Notes under the pieces: model-generated
The model's database searches: none
Told to the model about the DNA's origin: nothing
The model's input: only the letters and a program-made list of their open reading frames with translations
Shown: piece by piece, positions 41,612 through 50,436 of the stretch
Layout: each line of letters begins with the position of its first letter
Position numbering within the stretch: the first letter of the stretch is position 1
DNA from: an uncultured Flavobacteriaceae bacterium
Lineage (GTDB): Bacteria > Bacteroidota > Bacteroidia > Flavobacteriales > Flavobacteriaceae
Length of the DNA: 64,000 nucleotides
NCBI GenBank assembly: GCA_947500385.1
Contig: CANMSA010000010.1
Span: forward strand, 1 to 64,000
Reading direction: 5' to 3'
Position numbers and translations under genes: made by a program

Positions 41612-41666
41612 ATGCTGTTCTTACGATTTGGTTAGCTTCCTTTTCAGGATAAAAACGACCTTTCGT

Positions 41667-43127
41667 ATGAGACCAATCATTCTACTAGCGCTATTTTTGG
41701 CACCAACATTTCTTCATAAGTCCGCAGAAAACAAAATTCAGGACAAAGACTGTAATTGCCTTGACGAGTTGGTGTATGTCGCCGATTACTATTCCGAAAA
41801 CCTGGCAAGCTATGATGACTACGTTGTGCCGGATCCGGCGGCCTATGCCGCCATTGTCGCGGATTTAAAATCAGAAGCAAAAGAAGTAACCACGCGGGAT
41901 GAATGCTACACCTTGATCAACGAATATGTAGAGTTATTTAAAGACAAGCACGCGCGTCTTATGGATTATGAATACGTTGTTGACCTCAACAAAGACACAG
42001 AAATTAACGAATTCGTTACCAGTGCCGTTTACAAAGATTGGGAAATACTAGATATGCCCCGACCCACCGGTACCCATCCCATAGGTGGCACATACCAATC
42101 TTTAGACGGCGCACTTACCATGCAAATCAGTCCGGATGCGGAAAACAAGCACCGGGACTTTGTGGGTGTCATTACGAAGGCGCTCCATCCAATTTTCAAA
42201 CCCGGTCATGTGGTGTTGGAATTAAAGGAAACCGGGCTCGACAATGTATTCGAAGCCATCACGAGAACTGCGGACAATTATAAAAAATCGATCAGTCATT
42301 TTTACTTTGAGCAATGTGCGCTCGGGGATAATTGGGTCAAAAAGGACTGTGATGGAAATTTGGAGGATTTAGAGAATCAGGCGTTTCGTTTTAAAAAACT
42401 AGCGGACAATATTGTCTACCTGGGAATACCGTCATTTGATTTTAACTTTAACCGCAAAATTGACTCGCTTTATCAAGTCTCGGAACCGGCCATCCTAGCG
42501 GCCAAGTACCTCATCATTGATGTACGAAACAACAGCGGAGGCGATGAGAAGAACATCGAGGTATTGAACAAATACATCTATACGAATCCTATTCAACGGG
42601 ATACTATCAAGTATCGGGTCGGAGAAGGAAACCTACAAACCTATGAAGGGTGGCTCGAATGGTTCAAACAGGATCCCGATAATTTTTCGGCAGAGGATAT
42701 TTCAGATTTAGAAAACCATATATCGCAACTACAGGAAGCTTATGATAACGGACAAAAATACCTTGAAACGGCCCCGCCAGAACCGATAAGCGATTATGAA
42801 ATATTGAACAATCCGGCCAGCATACTCATCTTGGCCAATCACAGAACAGGAAGTACAGCCGAAATATTCCTATTGCATGCAAAACAATCTACCAAAACCC
42901 AGATAATAGGTACCAATTCGGCCGGTATGATCGGATATGGCGATAATGGTGGCGTGAGCACCCCTTGTTACCAATTTCGGCTTACCTGTACCATGTTCAG
43001 ATACAACCATAGAAGAAAGTATGAGAAAATCGGAATTGCCCCCGATGTGTATGTAAACAGGGTATCCATAGCAGATGTCGTGAGTCGTATTAAGCGAGGT
43101 GCTTTTGAAAATACGATCAGACAATAA
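41667..43127 (+). CDS. S41-family (C-terminal-processing type) peptidase, secreted
   Basis: 486 residues from ATG 41667. Signal peptide (IILLALFLAPTFLHKSA), then a Cys-containing N-terminal region (QDKDCNCLDELVYVADYY) shared with the next gene. S41 core: LVYLGIPSFDF-like strand, YLIIDVRNNSGGDEKN (the GG turn), and the nucleophile region LANHRTGSTAEIFLLHA (Ser in GSTAE). Conserved TNSAGMIGYGDNG. No PDZ is obvious. Probably cleaves peptides in the periplasm or outside. Forms a same-strand pair with the 43228 gene; operator-like palindrome upstream. Confidence 0.88.
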   Translation: MRPIILLALFLAPTFLHKSAENKIQDKDCNCLDELVYVADYYSENLASYDDYVVPDPAAYAAIVADLKSEAKEVTTRDECYTLINEYVELFKDKHARLMDYEYVVDLNKDTEINEFVTSAVYKDWEILDMPRPTGTHPIGGTYQSLDGALTMQISPDAENKHRDFVGVITKALHPIFKPGHVVLELKETGLDNVFEAITRTADNYKKSISHFYFEQCALGDNWVKKDCDGNLEDLENQAFRFKKLADNIVYLGIPSFDFNFNRKIDSLYQVSEPAILAAKYLIIDVRNNSGGDEKNIEVLNKYIYTNPIQRDTIKYRVGEGNLQTYEGWLEWFKQDPDNFSAEDISDLENHISQLQEAYDNGQKYLETAPPEPISDYEILNNPASILILANHRTGSTAEIFLLHAKQSTKTQIIGTNSAGMIGYGDNGGVSTPCYQFRLTCTMFRYNHRRKYEKIGIAPDVYVNRVSIADVVSRIKRGAFENTIRQ

Positions 43128-43176
43128 ACCCAAGAATCCCTTACCATAGACTGTTGCTGCACATTTTCAAACTACG

Positions 43177-43206
43177 CTACAAACCGACTATAATATCCTA
43201 CAAACC
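43177..43206 (+). promoter_or_regulatory. Tandem CTACAAACC direct repeat
   Basis: CTACAAACC at 43177-43185 and 43198-43206, starts 21 nt apart (two helical turns), 21 nt before the second S41 gene. Possible regulator-binding site related to the GTAAACC arms at 41580. Confidence 0.4.
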
Positions 43207-43227
43207 TGTAAAAAATGACCCCTATAC

Positions 43228-44349
43228 ATGAGAAAACTATTGATCCTATTGCTTTTATTCACATCTTCCCATCTTTTTTCCCAGGAGTGTGACTGCTATA
43301 CCTCATTTCAATGGGTACAAAAAACCTTCGAGGAAAACGATGCAGGGTTTAGCGTTCACCTTGCCCAAAAAGGGGAAGACCAATACAAGGTACATTCGAA
43401 AATGATCGCTGCTAAAAGTAACGGTATACAGGACCCAGCGGCATGTGAAAATTTACTTGCCCAATGGCTCTATTTTTTCCGGAAGGAACATCTAGGCATT
43501 GCGTTGACGAACAAAACTGCTAAAGCGACCGACTTGCAAGCGATGGTAAAAAAGGCACAAACGCCCCAAACAACAAAACAAAACCAGGAAACCTTGAAAC
43601 ACGAACGGTATATGAGCGCGCAGACCCCGTTCCTTACCAAATTATCCGATCGTACCCGGCTACTGCGCATACCGCATATGTGGTACCAGTTTAAAACCAC
43701 TATTGACAGTCTTGTAAGCAACAATCTTCAAACGCTTACCAGTACGGAGAATTTAATTATTGATATCCGCAATAATGGGGGTGGTAGTGATTATACATAC
43801 GAATCCCTGATTCCGTTAGCCTTTACCAATCCGATTCGTACGATAGGTGCTGAATTCAGGGCCACCCCATTGAACAATGAAATGCTCCGCTCGGTCGTCA
43901 ACGAACCCTCATTAGATCAGGAAATACGCAGTTGGGCAAAACAAATGCTTGATAAAGCGAAAAAAAATAACGGTAGTTTCGTACCCATGGATACCACCAC
44001 GGTAAGTATCCGCAAATACGATACCATCTATGCAAGCCCTCAAAACATTGCCATCCTAATTGACCATCATGTGGCGAGCGCCTCCGAACAGTTTTTGCTG
44101 GAAATGAAACAAAGTCGCAAAGTAAAACTATATGGAATTACCACGGCAGGCGCACTCGATATGGCCAACGTAAATGACGTTGTTTCTCCTTGTAAGGACT
44201 TCTTGTTAAGTTACGCGCTGAGTCGAAGAATGCGCATTCCGGATATGTCGGTGGATGAAAAAGGCATCGCTCCCGACTATTATTTGGATCCTAGTATTCC
44301 AAGTCACCAGTGGATCTCGTACGTTCGATCGCTACTTGAAAATCGTTGA
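43228..44349 (+). CDS. S41-family peptidase, secreted
   Basis: 373 residues. Signal peptide (LLILLLLFTSSHLFSQ), then ECDCYTSFQWVQKTFEENDAGF (N-terminal Cys block as in 41667). S41 core LIIDIRNNGGGSDYTYE, nucleophile region IDHHVASASEQFLLEMKQ (Ser in SASEQ), ITTAGALDMANVNDVVSP, and GIAPDYYLD at the end. Paralogous to the previous gene, which is longer by a ~110-residue insert. Extracytoplasmic protease; substrate unknown. Confidence 0.88.
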   Translation: MRKLLILLLLFTSSHLFSQECDCYTSFQWVQKTFEENDAGFSVHLAQKGEDQYKVHSKMIAAKSNGIQDPAACENLLAQWLYFFRKEHLGIALTNKTAKATDLQAMVKKAQTPQTTKQNQETLKHERYMSAQTPFLTKLSDRTRLLRIPHMWYQFKTTIDSLVSNNLQTLTSTENLIIDIRNNGGGSDYTYESLIPLAFTNPIRTIGAEFRATPLNNEMLRSVVNEPSLDQEIRSWAKQMLDKAKKNNGSFVPMDTTTVSIRKYDTIYASPQNIAILIDHHVASASEQFLLEMKQSRKVKLYGITTAGALDMANVNDVVSPCKDFLLSYALSRRMRIPDMSVDEKGIAPDYYLDPSIPSHQWISYVRSLLENR

Positions 44350-44533
44350 TTTTTACAAAGACATCCACCGGTCGCCACCTAAAATAACGCTCGATATTGT
44401 CGGCCCTTGTGAGCTATGGAGGAAGCCCAGGTTATAAGAACCTTTTGTGCCACTGGTTCCCGTTGGTGCCTATCGTACTCCCTTTCTACCAATCACTTTA
44501 GGGCATCCTGAATAAATCAAAATCTACTTCTAA

Positions 44534-44551
44534 AAGTTGTATATACAACTT
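44534..44551 (+). promoter_or_regulatory. Perfect 18-bp palindrome, probable MarR operator
   Basis: AAGTTGTATATACAACTT is fully self-complementary and lies 19 nt before the marR-type start. It resembles the TTGTATATACAA-type half-site pairs bound by MarR dimers. Probably autoregulation. Confidence 0.7.
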
Positions 44552-44570
44552 ATTATCGTAACTTAACCCT

Positions 44571-44993
44571 ATGAAGTTAGCATCTATAGATACCTTTTCT
44601 CCTCAAAATTGCATTTCCGGGAAAGTAATGCGCCTAAACCGCATTATTGCGAAACTCTTTCGCAAGCACTTAAAACCGTTGGGCGTAAGCAATAGCCAAG
44701 TATCCTTATTATTCGTCCTTACCAAAAAAAAGGACCTGAACCAAAAACAGCTTTCCGATATGACCATCCTTGAGAAATCTTCGCTGCACAGAAACCTGCA
44801 TCGACTGTCTGAAGCAGGGCTCGTTACCAAGGCCGATTTTCCCAAAATCAATATTACCGAAAAAGGAAAACAACTGGTAACCGTTATTATTCCAATATGG
44901 ACCAAAGCCATGACCGAAGCAGAAGAACTACTTGAAAAAGAGGGACAGGAAGCCCTGAACACCCTCATGGGCAAAGTCTCTAAAACGCACTAA
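44571..44993 (+). CDS. MarR-family transcriptional regulator
   Basis: 140 residues. Winged helix: LNRIIAKLFRKHLKPLGVSNSQ, then the HTH QLSDMTILEKSSLHRNLHRLSEAGLVTK and wing FPKINITEKGKQLV, as in MarR proteins. Usual length. Preceded by a perfect palindrome at 44534 and followed after 1 nt by the membrane protein at 44995, so the pair forms an operon in which MarR probably represses itself and its partner in response to a small molecule. Confidence 0.93.
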   Translation: MKLASIDTFSPQNCISGKVMRLNRIIAKLFRKHLKPLGVSNSQVSLLFVLTKKKDLNQKQLSDMTILEKSSLHRNLHRLSEAGLVTKADFPKINITEKGKQLVTVIIPIWTKAMTEAEELLEKEGQEALNTLMGKVSKTH

Positions 44994-44994
44994 A

Positions 44995-45690
44995 ATGATC
45001 GAACACCTACCCAGCTGGATTTATCTGACATTCTTATTGACCACCATCATCACCCTGGTATTCTTTTACTATTCGAACGGTAAGCCCAAACGTCTAATGG
45101 GTATACTAGTGGTATGGGGCATTGTACAAAGTTTGCTGGCATACCATGAATTTTATCGGGTTACCGATACGATTCCACCGCGCTTTGCCCTGGTCATGGT
45201 GCCCGTATTCGCCACAACGATCTACGGTCTATTCCGCAAACAGCGTCGGTGGGTCTATGCAAACAGAAACCTGGTGGCAAGCACTTTTTTGCACACTATT
45301 CGGATTCACGTAGAGATAGTATTGCTCTACCTATATTTACATCATACCATCCCGGATTTGATGACTTTTGAGGGGTATAATTTTGATATTCTAGCGGGTA
45401 TCACTGCCCCCATTATGGGGATTCTTTTTCTTAAGAAGAAACTTTCAAAGAAGGCACTATTGGTATGGAACGTGATTGGGCTGCTGTTGATTTGTTGTAT
45501 TTTTCTGATCGCTACCTTGTCCGCCGAACTTCCTTTTCAACAACTGGCCTTCGACCAACCCAATCGCGGAATCACCTATTTCCCATTTATCTTACTGCCC
45601 GGGCTTGTTGCACCCATTGTACTCTATACCCACCTGACCGATATTTTGAAATTGAGACACGAAATTATGGCCTCCAAAAACGTCGGTTGA
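44995..45690 (+). CDS. Multi-pass membrane protein in MarR operon
   Basis: 231 residues, about seven hydrophobic helices (WIYLTFLLTTIITLVFFYY; GILVVWGIVQSLLAYHEFY; FALVMVPVFATTIYGLF; IRIHVEIVLLYLYLHH; and others), cytoplasmic basic loops. Conserved-looking LLAYHEFYRV and HVEIVLLYLYLHHTIP include buried His/Glu residues. I recognise no family. Translationally linked to marR (1-nt gap), so it is probably the MarR target. Confidence 0.8.
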   Translation: MIEHLPSWIYLTFLLTTIITLVFFYYSNGKPKRLMGILVVWGIVQSLLAYHEFYRVTDTIPPRFALVMVPVFATTIYGLFRKQRRWVYANRNLVASTFLHTIRIHVEIVLLYLYLHHTIPDLMTFEGYNFDILAGITAPIMGILFLKKKLSKKALLVWNVIGLLLICCIFLIATLSAELPFQQLAFDQPNRGITYFPFILLPGLVAPIVLYTHLTDILKLRHEIMASKNVG

Positions 45691-45802
45691 CCCAATAAAA
45701 AAAGGTCGTTCTTCACTAATACGTATTACCCTGGTGTTATTTTTAGCGAGGCAAGGGTGCTCCTTGGTTCAGGTGCGTCTACCAAAAAGGAGATGTGTAA
45801 AA

Positions 45803-45838
45803 CTGTAAACCTTTGCGAATGCCTATACCGGCTTACAG
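45803..45838 (+). promoter_or_regulatory. Interrupted palindrome CTGTAAACC-N18-GGCTTACAG
   Basis: Arms 45803-45811 and 45830-45838 with one mismatch around 18 nt. Arms and centre (CCTT/TTTG...AC) resemble the element at 41580. It lies 66 nt before the 45905 gene. Confidence 0.5.
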
Positions 45839-45904
45839 AAGCACCGGTCGTTTTCGTTAATTTTCCAGTACCGAATGTACCATTCGTGCTAACAAGAAAA
45901 CAAA

Positions 45905-46567
45905 ATGAGAATCCCTACCCTATTCGGCATTGTTTGCCTGCTAAGCCTTCTGGCCTGTCAGCGATCGCCCGAAACACAGAAAACGGTTTACCATACGCTC
46001 ATTAACGGCCAAATTACCGAGGATGAATGGGCAAATGCGAATACGATTTCAATAGAAGATAAATATACCCTTCATTTACAACAGGATTCCCATTACTACT
46101 ATTTGGCAATCGAAAATTTGACCGAAGAACCTTTTTACACCGATATGTTTGTCGCATTTCAAGATTCGGTCTACAACATCCATTCTTCCTCGCAATTGGG
46201 AGAACGTTTCCTAAGGGGGACGGAATGGACGGACACGGAACCAACAACGCACTGGGGGTATATTAATAATTGGACCTCGAATACCGTTCTTTTTGATCGG
46301 GCGAAACTGCAACAATTGCGACAAGAAGCGTACGAAGGCAACCTTTTTATGGCGACCGTGCTTCCGTACGACGGTTTTGAGTTTCAGTTCGAGAAGAAAA
46401 AATGGCCGTTGGAAAACAGTAAATTGCGCATCGAAATGCGCAATATGGTAGGTATTGAGGATTTTGAGGAGACCATTTATCCCGCAAACTCAGAAAGAAC
46501 GGAAAAAGAAAAATGGCACACTTTGCAATTTAATGCCATACAGGCCTCACCGCTTATCAAACATTAA
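45905..46567 (+). CDS. Lipoprotein with CBM9/DOMON-like domain
   Basis: 220 residues. Lipoprotein signal TLFGIVCLLSLLAC (Cys ~18), then QRSPETQK. The mature region starts LINGQITEDEWANANTISIE and YYYLAIENLTEEPFYTDMFVAF, the 'I(D/N)G.I...EW..A' start of CBM9-like/DOMON beta-sandwich domains that bind sugars or haem. Family assignment tentative. Operon with the 46576 gene (8-nt gap). Confidence 0.75.
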   Translation: MRIPTLFGIVCLLSLLACQRSPETQKTVYHTLINGQITEDEWANANTISIEDKYTLHLQQDSHYYYLAIENLTEEPFYTDMFVAFQDSVYNIHSSSQLGERFLRGTEWTDTEPTTHWGYINNWTSNTVLFDRAKLQQLRQEAYEGNLFMATVLPYDGFEFQFEKKKWPLENSKLRIEMRNMVGIEDFEETIYPANSERTEKEKWHTLQFNAIQASPLIKH

Positions 46568-46575
46568 ATCACCCT

Positions 46576-47595
46576 ATGGAGACCTATCACCGCTTTCTTT
46601 CAATATATTGTTGCTTCCTGGCCCTGTTTGTGCAAGCGCAAGGGGATGATTTTGTTCAAAAACCATGGAAAGATCTCACTATTGAAAAATTGCAACATCC
46701 TATTCACAAAGCCTATGAGCACCATGGAACCCTTTGGAGTCTTGATTATGGGAACGGAATCATTTATCGAAGCAACGACCAGGGAGCGACATGGAAAAAA
46801 TTGGCAGATTTAGATTCGGAGTATTTCGAAAAAATTCAATTCATCAATAAAAACGAAGGCTTCGTATGCGGAGATTACGGCTATGTGTACAAAACGGACG
46901 ATTCGGGGAATACCTGGCGCGACATCAGCCCTAAATTACCAAATAGAATTACTACGCAGTATCGTAGTGATACCACCTTGATCAAACCACCAGATGGTTT
47001 GTTCATTGCTTATTATGATATGCACTTTATGACCCGGGACGCGGGCTACGTATCTGGTTTTACGTATAATCCCGCCGACACGGTGCGCACTTCGTTCGAT
47101 CGTGTTTTCATGGAAACCACGGATGGAGGTATTTCTTGGAGCAAGATCCCATGGGAAGGTCACCGACAAGCACTGCTGAAATACGAAAATTCCCTTTCAA
47201 AGTTCAACATCACCTTTAACAACGAGTATTTTAGAACTCCGCACAAAAGCTGGCAAATCACGAAAAAAAATAGTGCCAAAGATCTTGTTGTCCGAACCGA
47301 TTATGCTACCCGGCACAAAGACACCGTTCTGTTGGGAAAAACACCCTTTAAACGGGCCATGCTTCGCAAGATACTCTTTCTGAATGCAGACCAAGGATAT
47401 ATTTTTGGCGGTGCCTTGGATCCGGAAAATCAACGGGCCGTGGTCTATGAGACGATCAATGGTGGAGACAGTTGGCATTATCTAGCGGTAGACTGGCCCC
47501 ATATTCACGAAGCGGTAGCCAATGAGGAGTACCTATGGGTTTTCGGCAAAGAAGCCCTGATCAAACGCATTGCACTAAAGGAACTCCTTGAATAG
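46576..47595 (+). CDS. Secreted Ycf48/BNR-type beta-propeller protein
   Basis: 339 residues. Signal peptide (FLSIYCCFLALFVQAQ), then repeats of the Ycf48/sortilin-like type: IIYRSNDQGATWKKLADL, GFVCGDYGYVYKTDDSGNTW, VFMETTDGGISWSKIPW and VVYETINGGDSWHYLA, each with the Asp-box-like S/T-x-(D/N)-x-G-x-T-W. Predicted seven-bladed-type propeller, probably periplasmic or surface. Partner of the 45905 lipoprotein. Function unknown. Confidence 0.85.
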   Translation: METYHRFLSIYCCFLALFVQAQGDDFVQKPWKDLTIEKLQHPIHKAYEHHGTLWSLDYGNGIIYRSNDQGATWKKLADLDSEYFEKIQFINKNEGFVCGDYGYVYKTDDSGNTWRDISPKLPNRITTQYRSDTTLIKPPDGLFIAYYDMHFMTRDAGYVSGFTYNPADTVRTSFDRVFMETTDGGISWSKIPWEGHRQALLKYENSLSKFNITFNNEYFRTPHKSWQITKKNSAKDLVVRTDYATRHKDTVLLGKTPFKRAMLRKILFLNADQGYIFGGALDPENQRAVVYETINGGDSWHYLAVDWPHIHEAVANEEYLWVFGKEALIKRIALKELLE

Positions 47596-47734
47596 TGTGC
47601 CGACCTGCTTTTCGCCCGTCATCTGGGGGAATGCCCGGTTACGGTTGCATTTGTTCTTTTTTTATTGGAATTTTAATCACACTGCGAACCACAAAAGTTC
47701 CAGATTTTTTGGTATCAAAATACCAACCCTTACT

Positions 47735-48868
47735 ATGATTCAAAATATCAAAAAACTTCGGAAAGCATTACACCGCCACCCTGAGGTCTCAGGGTCGGAA
47801 AAGGCCACTGCCGAGCAAATTCGCAACTTCATCAATACCCACCACCCCACCCAAATACTGGACGAATTAGGCGGACATAGCCTGGCGGCCATCTACGAAT
47901 ATGGTGCAACCGGAAAAACCATTGTAATACGCTGCGAACTAGACGCATTGCCCATTGCCGAGGAAAACTCCTTCGCCCATGCCTCGACCATCCCTGGAGT
48001 CTCGCACAAATGCGGTCATGATGGTCACATGGCGATAGTTGCCGGATTGGTTTTTTGGATCAAAACACAAACTTTTTCAAAAGGGAAGATCGTCTTGCTT
48101 TTTCAAGCCGCCGAAGAAACTGGCAAAGGTGCTTGTTCGGTATTGCAAGACCCCCGTTTTACAGATTTACGGCCGGACTTTGTCTTCGCATTGCACAACA
48201 TTCCCGGTGCGTCTTTGCATTCCATTCTGCTTATGGAAAATGGCTTTTCCTCGGAAGTGCTCAGTTGTTCCATTGCACTAAAAGGCCAAGAATCGCATGC
48301 CGCAGCACCTGAAAATGGTATCAATCCCGGGTTGGCGCTGGCTGAGATCATACAGGCCTTGGACAGCCTGAATCATCTAGAGCCCGAAGCGACCCACTAT
48401 CAGGTATTGACCCCCGTTCATATGATCATGGGACAAAAATCATATGGCATCTCCCCTGCCAACGGGGAATTACACTATACCATCCGTACGCGCAGCGGTG
48501 AAAGAATGGAAGCCCTAAAAGCAGTCTTGCAAGATATCTTTCAGAAGGTATGCACCCGCCATCGGTTGTTATTTGAAGTAAAATGGTTCGAACATTTCCC
48601 TGCCAGTGCCAACAACCTACTAGCAAACCGGCAGGTGGCCAAAGCAGCCGATGACAATGGTTTTCAATTGATACATAGACCCCATCCGTTTGCCTTTGGA
48701 GAAGATTTTGGTTGGTTTTCCAAGCAATACAAAACAGCCATGTTCGGACTAGGTGCGGGGTTGCAGACTCCGGCCTTACACAATGCTTCCTATGATTTTC
48801 CCGACGCGCTATTGGAGACGGGCATGAGCATGTTCCAAACGCTTATTAAAAATACTTTAGAACAGTAG
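47735..48868 (+). CDS. M20-family amidohydrolase (hippurate hydrolase-like)
   Basis: 377 residues from ATG 47735 (upstream extension overlaps the previous gene's end). IKKLRKALHRHPEVSGSEKA, RCELDALPIAEENSF, SHKCGHDGHMAIVAGLV (metal-binding Cys/His), LLFQAAEETGKGA (catalytic Glu-Glu) and FALHNIPG are the M20D signatures. Hydrolyses N-acyl amino acids or related amides; cytoplasmic (no signal). Usual length. Followed after 12 nt by an AraC regulator, possibly co-transcribed. Confidence 0.94.
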   Translation: MIQNIKKLRKALHRHPEVSGSEKATAEQIRNFINTHHPTQILDELGGHSLAAIYEYGATGKTIVIRCELDALPIAEENSFAHASTIPGVSHKCGHDGHMAIVAGLVFWIKTQTFSKGKIVLLFQAAEETGKGACSVLQDPRFTDLRPDFVFALHNIPGASLHSILLMENGFSSEVLSCSIALKGQESHAAAPENGINPGLALAEIIQALDSLNHLEPEATHYQVLTPVHMIMGQKSYGISPANGELHYTIRTRSGERMEALKAVLQDIFQKVCTRHRLLFEVKWFEHFPASANNLLANRQVAKAADDNGFQLIHRPHPFAFGEDFGWFSKQYKTAMFGLGAGLQTPALHNASYDFPDALLETGMSMFQTLIKNTLEQ

Positions 48869-48880
48869 TTCCGCTATACT

Positions 48881-49693
48881 ATGGAAGCCTATCAACGTAT
48901 TAAGGAACTGTACCGACCCCGACAACCAAGCGTTCGATCGGGACGCGGGCATGTGACCTACACCGAGGTGCCACCTTCAGCGTCACTTCAAGATTTTATC
49001 TACTGTTATTGGCAACTAAAAACAACCCGCGAGCTGGATCGCCCGTTTGTATACCGGGTGGTTTCCGATGGTTGTATCGACATTTTCTTTAATCACGCCC
49101 AACCCGCCGAAAGTTCGGTCATGGGTTTCTGCCGCAAGTACACCGAATTTCCTATCGGCGCCGCTTTTGATTATGTGGGAATCCGTTTTTTCCCGGCCGC
49201 CTTTCCCCAATTGTTCGGCGTAAATGCGAAGGACTTGAGCAACCAATCGCAAGATCTCGATCAAATAGTGCCGGGCTTGGCTTCCTTTATACAAGACCAT
49301 ATCAAGGCCACTCATGAACTAGCCGCCATGGGCGCTATTTTAAATGCCCGGCTCATCCCCTTGGTTCAAAGCACGGCGTTCGATTTTGACAAGCGCTTTT
49401 ACCGCGCCTTGGTCTTGATCTTGGAAAAATCGGGGCATTTGGAAATTGAAGAAGGCCTTCATACCGGTTTGAGTCCGCGGCAACTGCGCAGGGTATTCAA
49501 TCATTATATCGGCACTACCCCCAAAGTATTTAGCAAGGTGGTACGTTTTCAACACATTCTAAACGCCAAACCTTCTACCCAAAGCTTAAAAGCAGACAAG
49601 CTGTTCTACGACGTGGGTTTTTACGATCAGGCGCATTTTATCAAAGACTTTAAAAACTTTTACGGGGTGACCCCTACCCGTGCTTTCCAATAA
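48881..49693 (+). CDS. AraC-family regulator (DUF6597-type N-terminus)
   Basis: 270 residues. N-terminal domain VPPSASLQDFIYCYWQLKT, VVSDGCIDIFFN and YVGIRFFPAAFPQLFGV (the DUF6597-like sensor), then an AraC HTH (~180-265; LHTGLSPRQLRRVFNHYIGT, LFYDVGFYDQAHFIKDFKNFYG). Only one conserved double-helix set is clear at the C-terminus. Just downstream of the M20 gene and upstream of a VOC gene; this AraC plus VOC neighbourhood recurs in Bacteroidetes from memory. Confidence 0.9.
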   Translation: MEAYQRIKELYRPRQPSVRSGRGHVTYTEVPPSASLQDFIYCYWQLKTTRELDRPFVYRVVSDGCIDIFFNHAQPAESSVMGFCRKYTEFPIGAAFDYVGIRFFPAAFPQLFGVNAKDLSNQSQDLDQIVPGLASFIQDHIKATHELAAMGAILNARLIPLVQSTAFDFDKRFYRALVLILEKSGHLEIEEGLHTGLSPRQLRRVFNHYIGTTPKVFSKVVRFQHILNAKPSTQSLKADKLFYDVGFYDQAHFIKDFKNFYGVTPTRAFQ

Positions 49694-49734
49694 CGGATGT
49701 CCGTTTTTTACAATGGCACCCCCAAAGACGGTGG

Positions 49735-49742
49735 TATGTTTG
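49735..49742 (+). promoter_or_regulatory. -7 promoter element TATGTTTG
   Basis: Exact TAnnTTTG match 25 nt before ATG 49768. Predicted transcription start (~49749) precedes that ATG, supporting the signal-peptide-containing start of the VOC protein. Confidence 0.65.
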
Positions 49743-49767
49743 TACCGAACAATAAAACAAACCCATT

Positions 49768-50232
49768 ATGAGAAAGTTGATCCTGGTAATAACCTTAGTA
49801 CAAAGCACTTTAAGCATTTCACAAAACACTTTTAAACCATCATCTACCATGAAACTAAACGCAGGCATTATCACCGAAAAGTTATCTGAAACCAAAAAAT
49901 TCTATACAGAAGTCCTAGACTTTGGCGTCCGCTTTGAAAATGACTTTTACCTCTTATTGCATAGCCCTAACGAACAGGCCGAAATTGGTTTTCTACTCCC
50001 GAACCATCCTACTCAACAACCGTTGTTTCAGAAGGCACACAATGGCAATGGTCTCTATTTTACGATCGAAGTGGAAGATGTAGATGCGGTATACGCCACC
50101 TTAAAGAAAAAAGGAGTTGCCATTGCGATTGACCTACGTGACGAACCGTGGGGGGACCGTCATTTCGCGATCGTGGACCCTAACGGGGTCGGAATCGATA
50201 TTGTAACCTATACGGCACCCGAGGCGCAATAG
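49768..50232 (+). CDS. VOC (glyoxalase-fold) protein with apparent signal peptide
   Basis: 154 residues. VOC core: AGIITEKLSETKKFYTEVLDFG, LYFTIEVEDVDAVYATLKKKG and FAIVDPNGVGIDIVTY. Two starts are possible: ATG 49849 (MKLNAG, the family's usual start, cytoplasmic) and ATG 49768, which adds MRKLILVITLVQSTLSISQN, a good signal peptide. The promoter at 49735 favours the longer form, which would be exported, unusual for VOC proteins. Both starts may be used. Terminator at 50255. Confidence 0.85.
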   Translation: MRKLILVITLVQSTLSISQNTFKPSSTMKLNAGIITEKLSETKKFYTEVLDFGVRFENDFYLLLHSPNEQAEIGFLLPNHPTQQPLFQKAHNGNGLYFTIEVEDVDAVYATLKKKGVAIAIDLRDEPWGDRHFAIVDPNGVGIDIVTYTAPEAQ

Positions 50233-50254
50233 CCCCTGTATCCGCCGATCACTT

Positions 50255-50289
50255 AAGACTGTTTGTGGCTGGTATACAAACAGTCTTTT
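50255..50289 (+). terminator. Intrinsic terminator
   Basis: AAGACTGTTTGT / ACAAACAGTCTT perfect 12-bp stem, then TTTG. Ends the VOC gene and argues against the extended upstream start of the next gene. Confidence 0.9.
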
Positions 50290-50386
50290 GTAAGCATAAA
50301 GAAACAGCTTTTGAAACGCAATGTTCACTGCCACATCGAAATAGTGAGCAGGATCAAACATCCGCGCCACAATAGAAATACAATAC

Positions 50387-50417
50387 CTTGTTACGCGCCA
50401 CGCGTTACAGTAACAAG
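50387..50417 (+). repeat. Inverted repeat upstream of the 50437 gene
   Basis: CTTGTTAC (50387-50394) / GTAACAAG (50410-50417) perfect 8-bp arms around a GCGCCACGCGTTACA centre. Could be an operator or mRNA leader hairpin. Confidence 0.55.
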
Positions 50418-50436
50418 CAAAAACAACGACAGAAAA

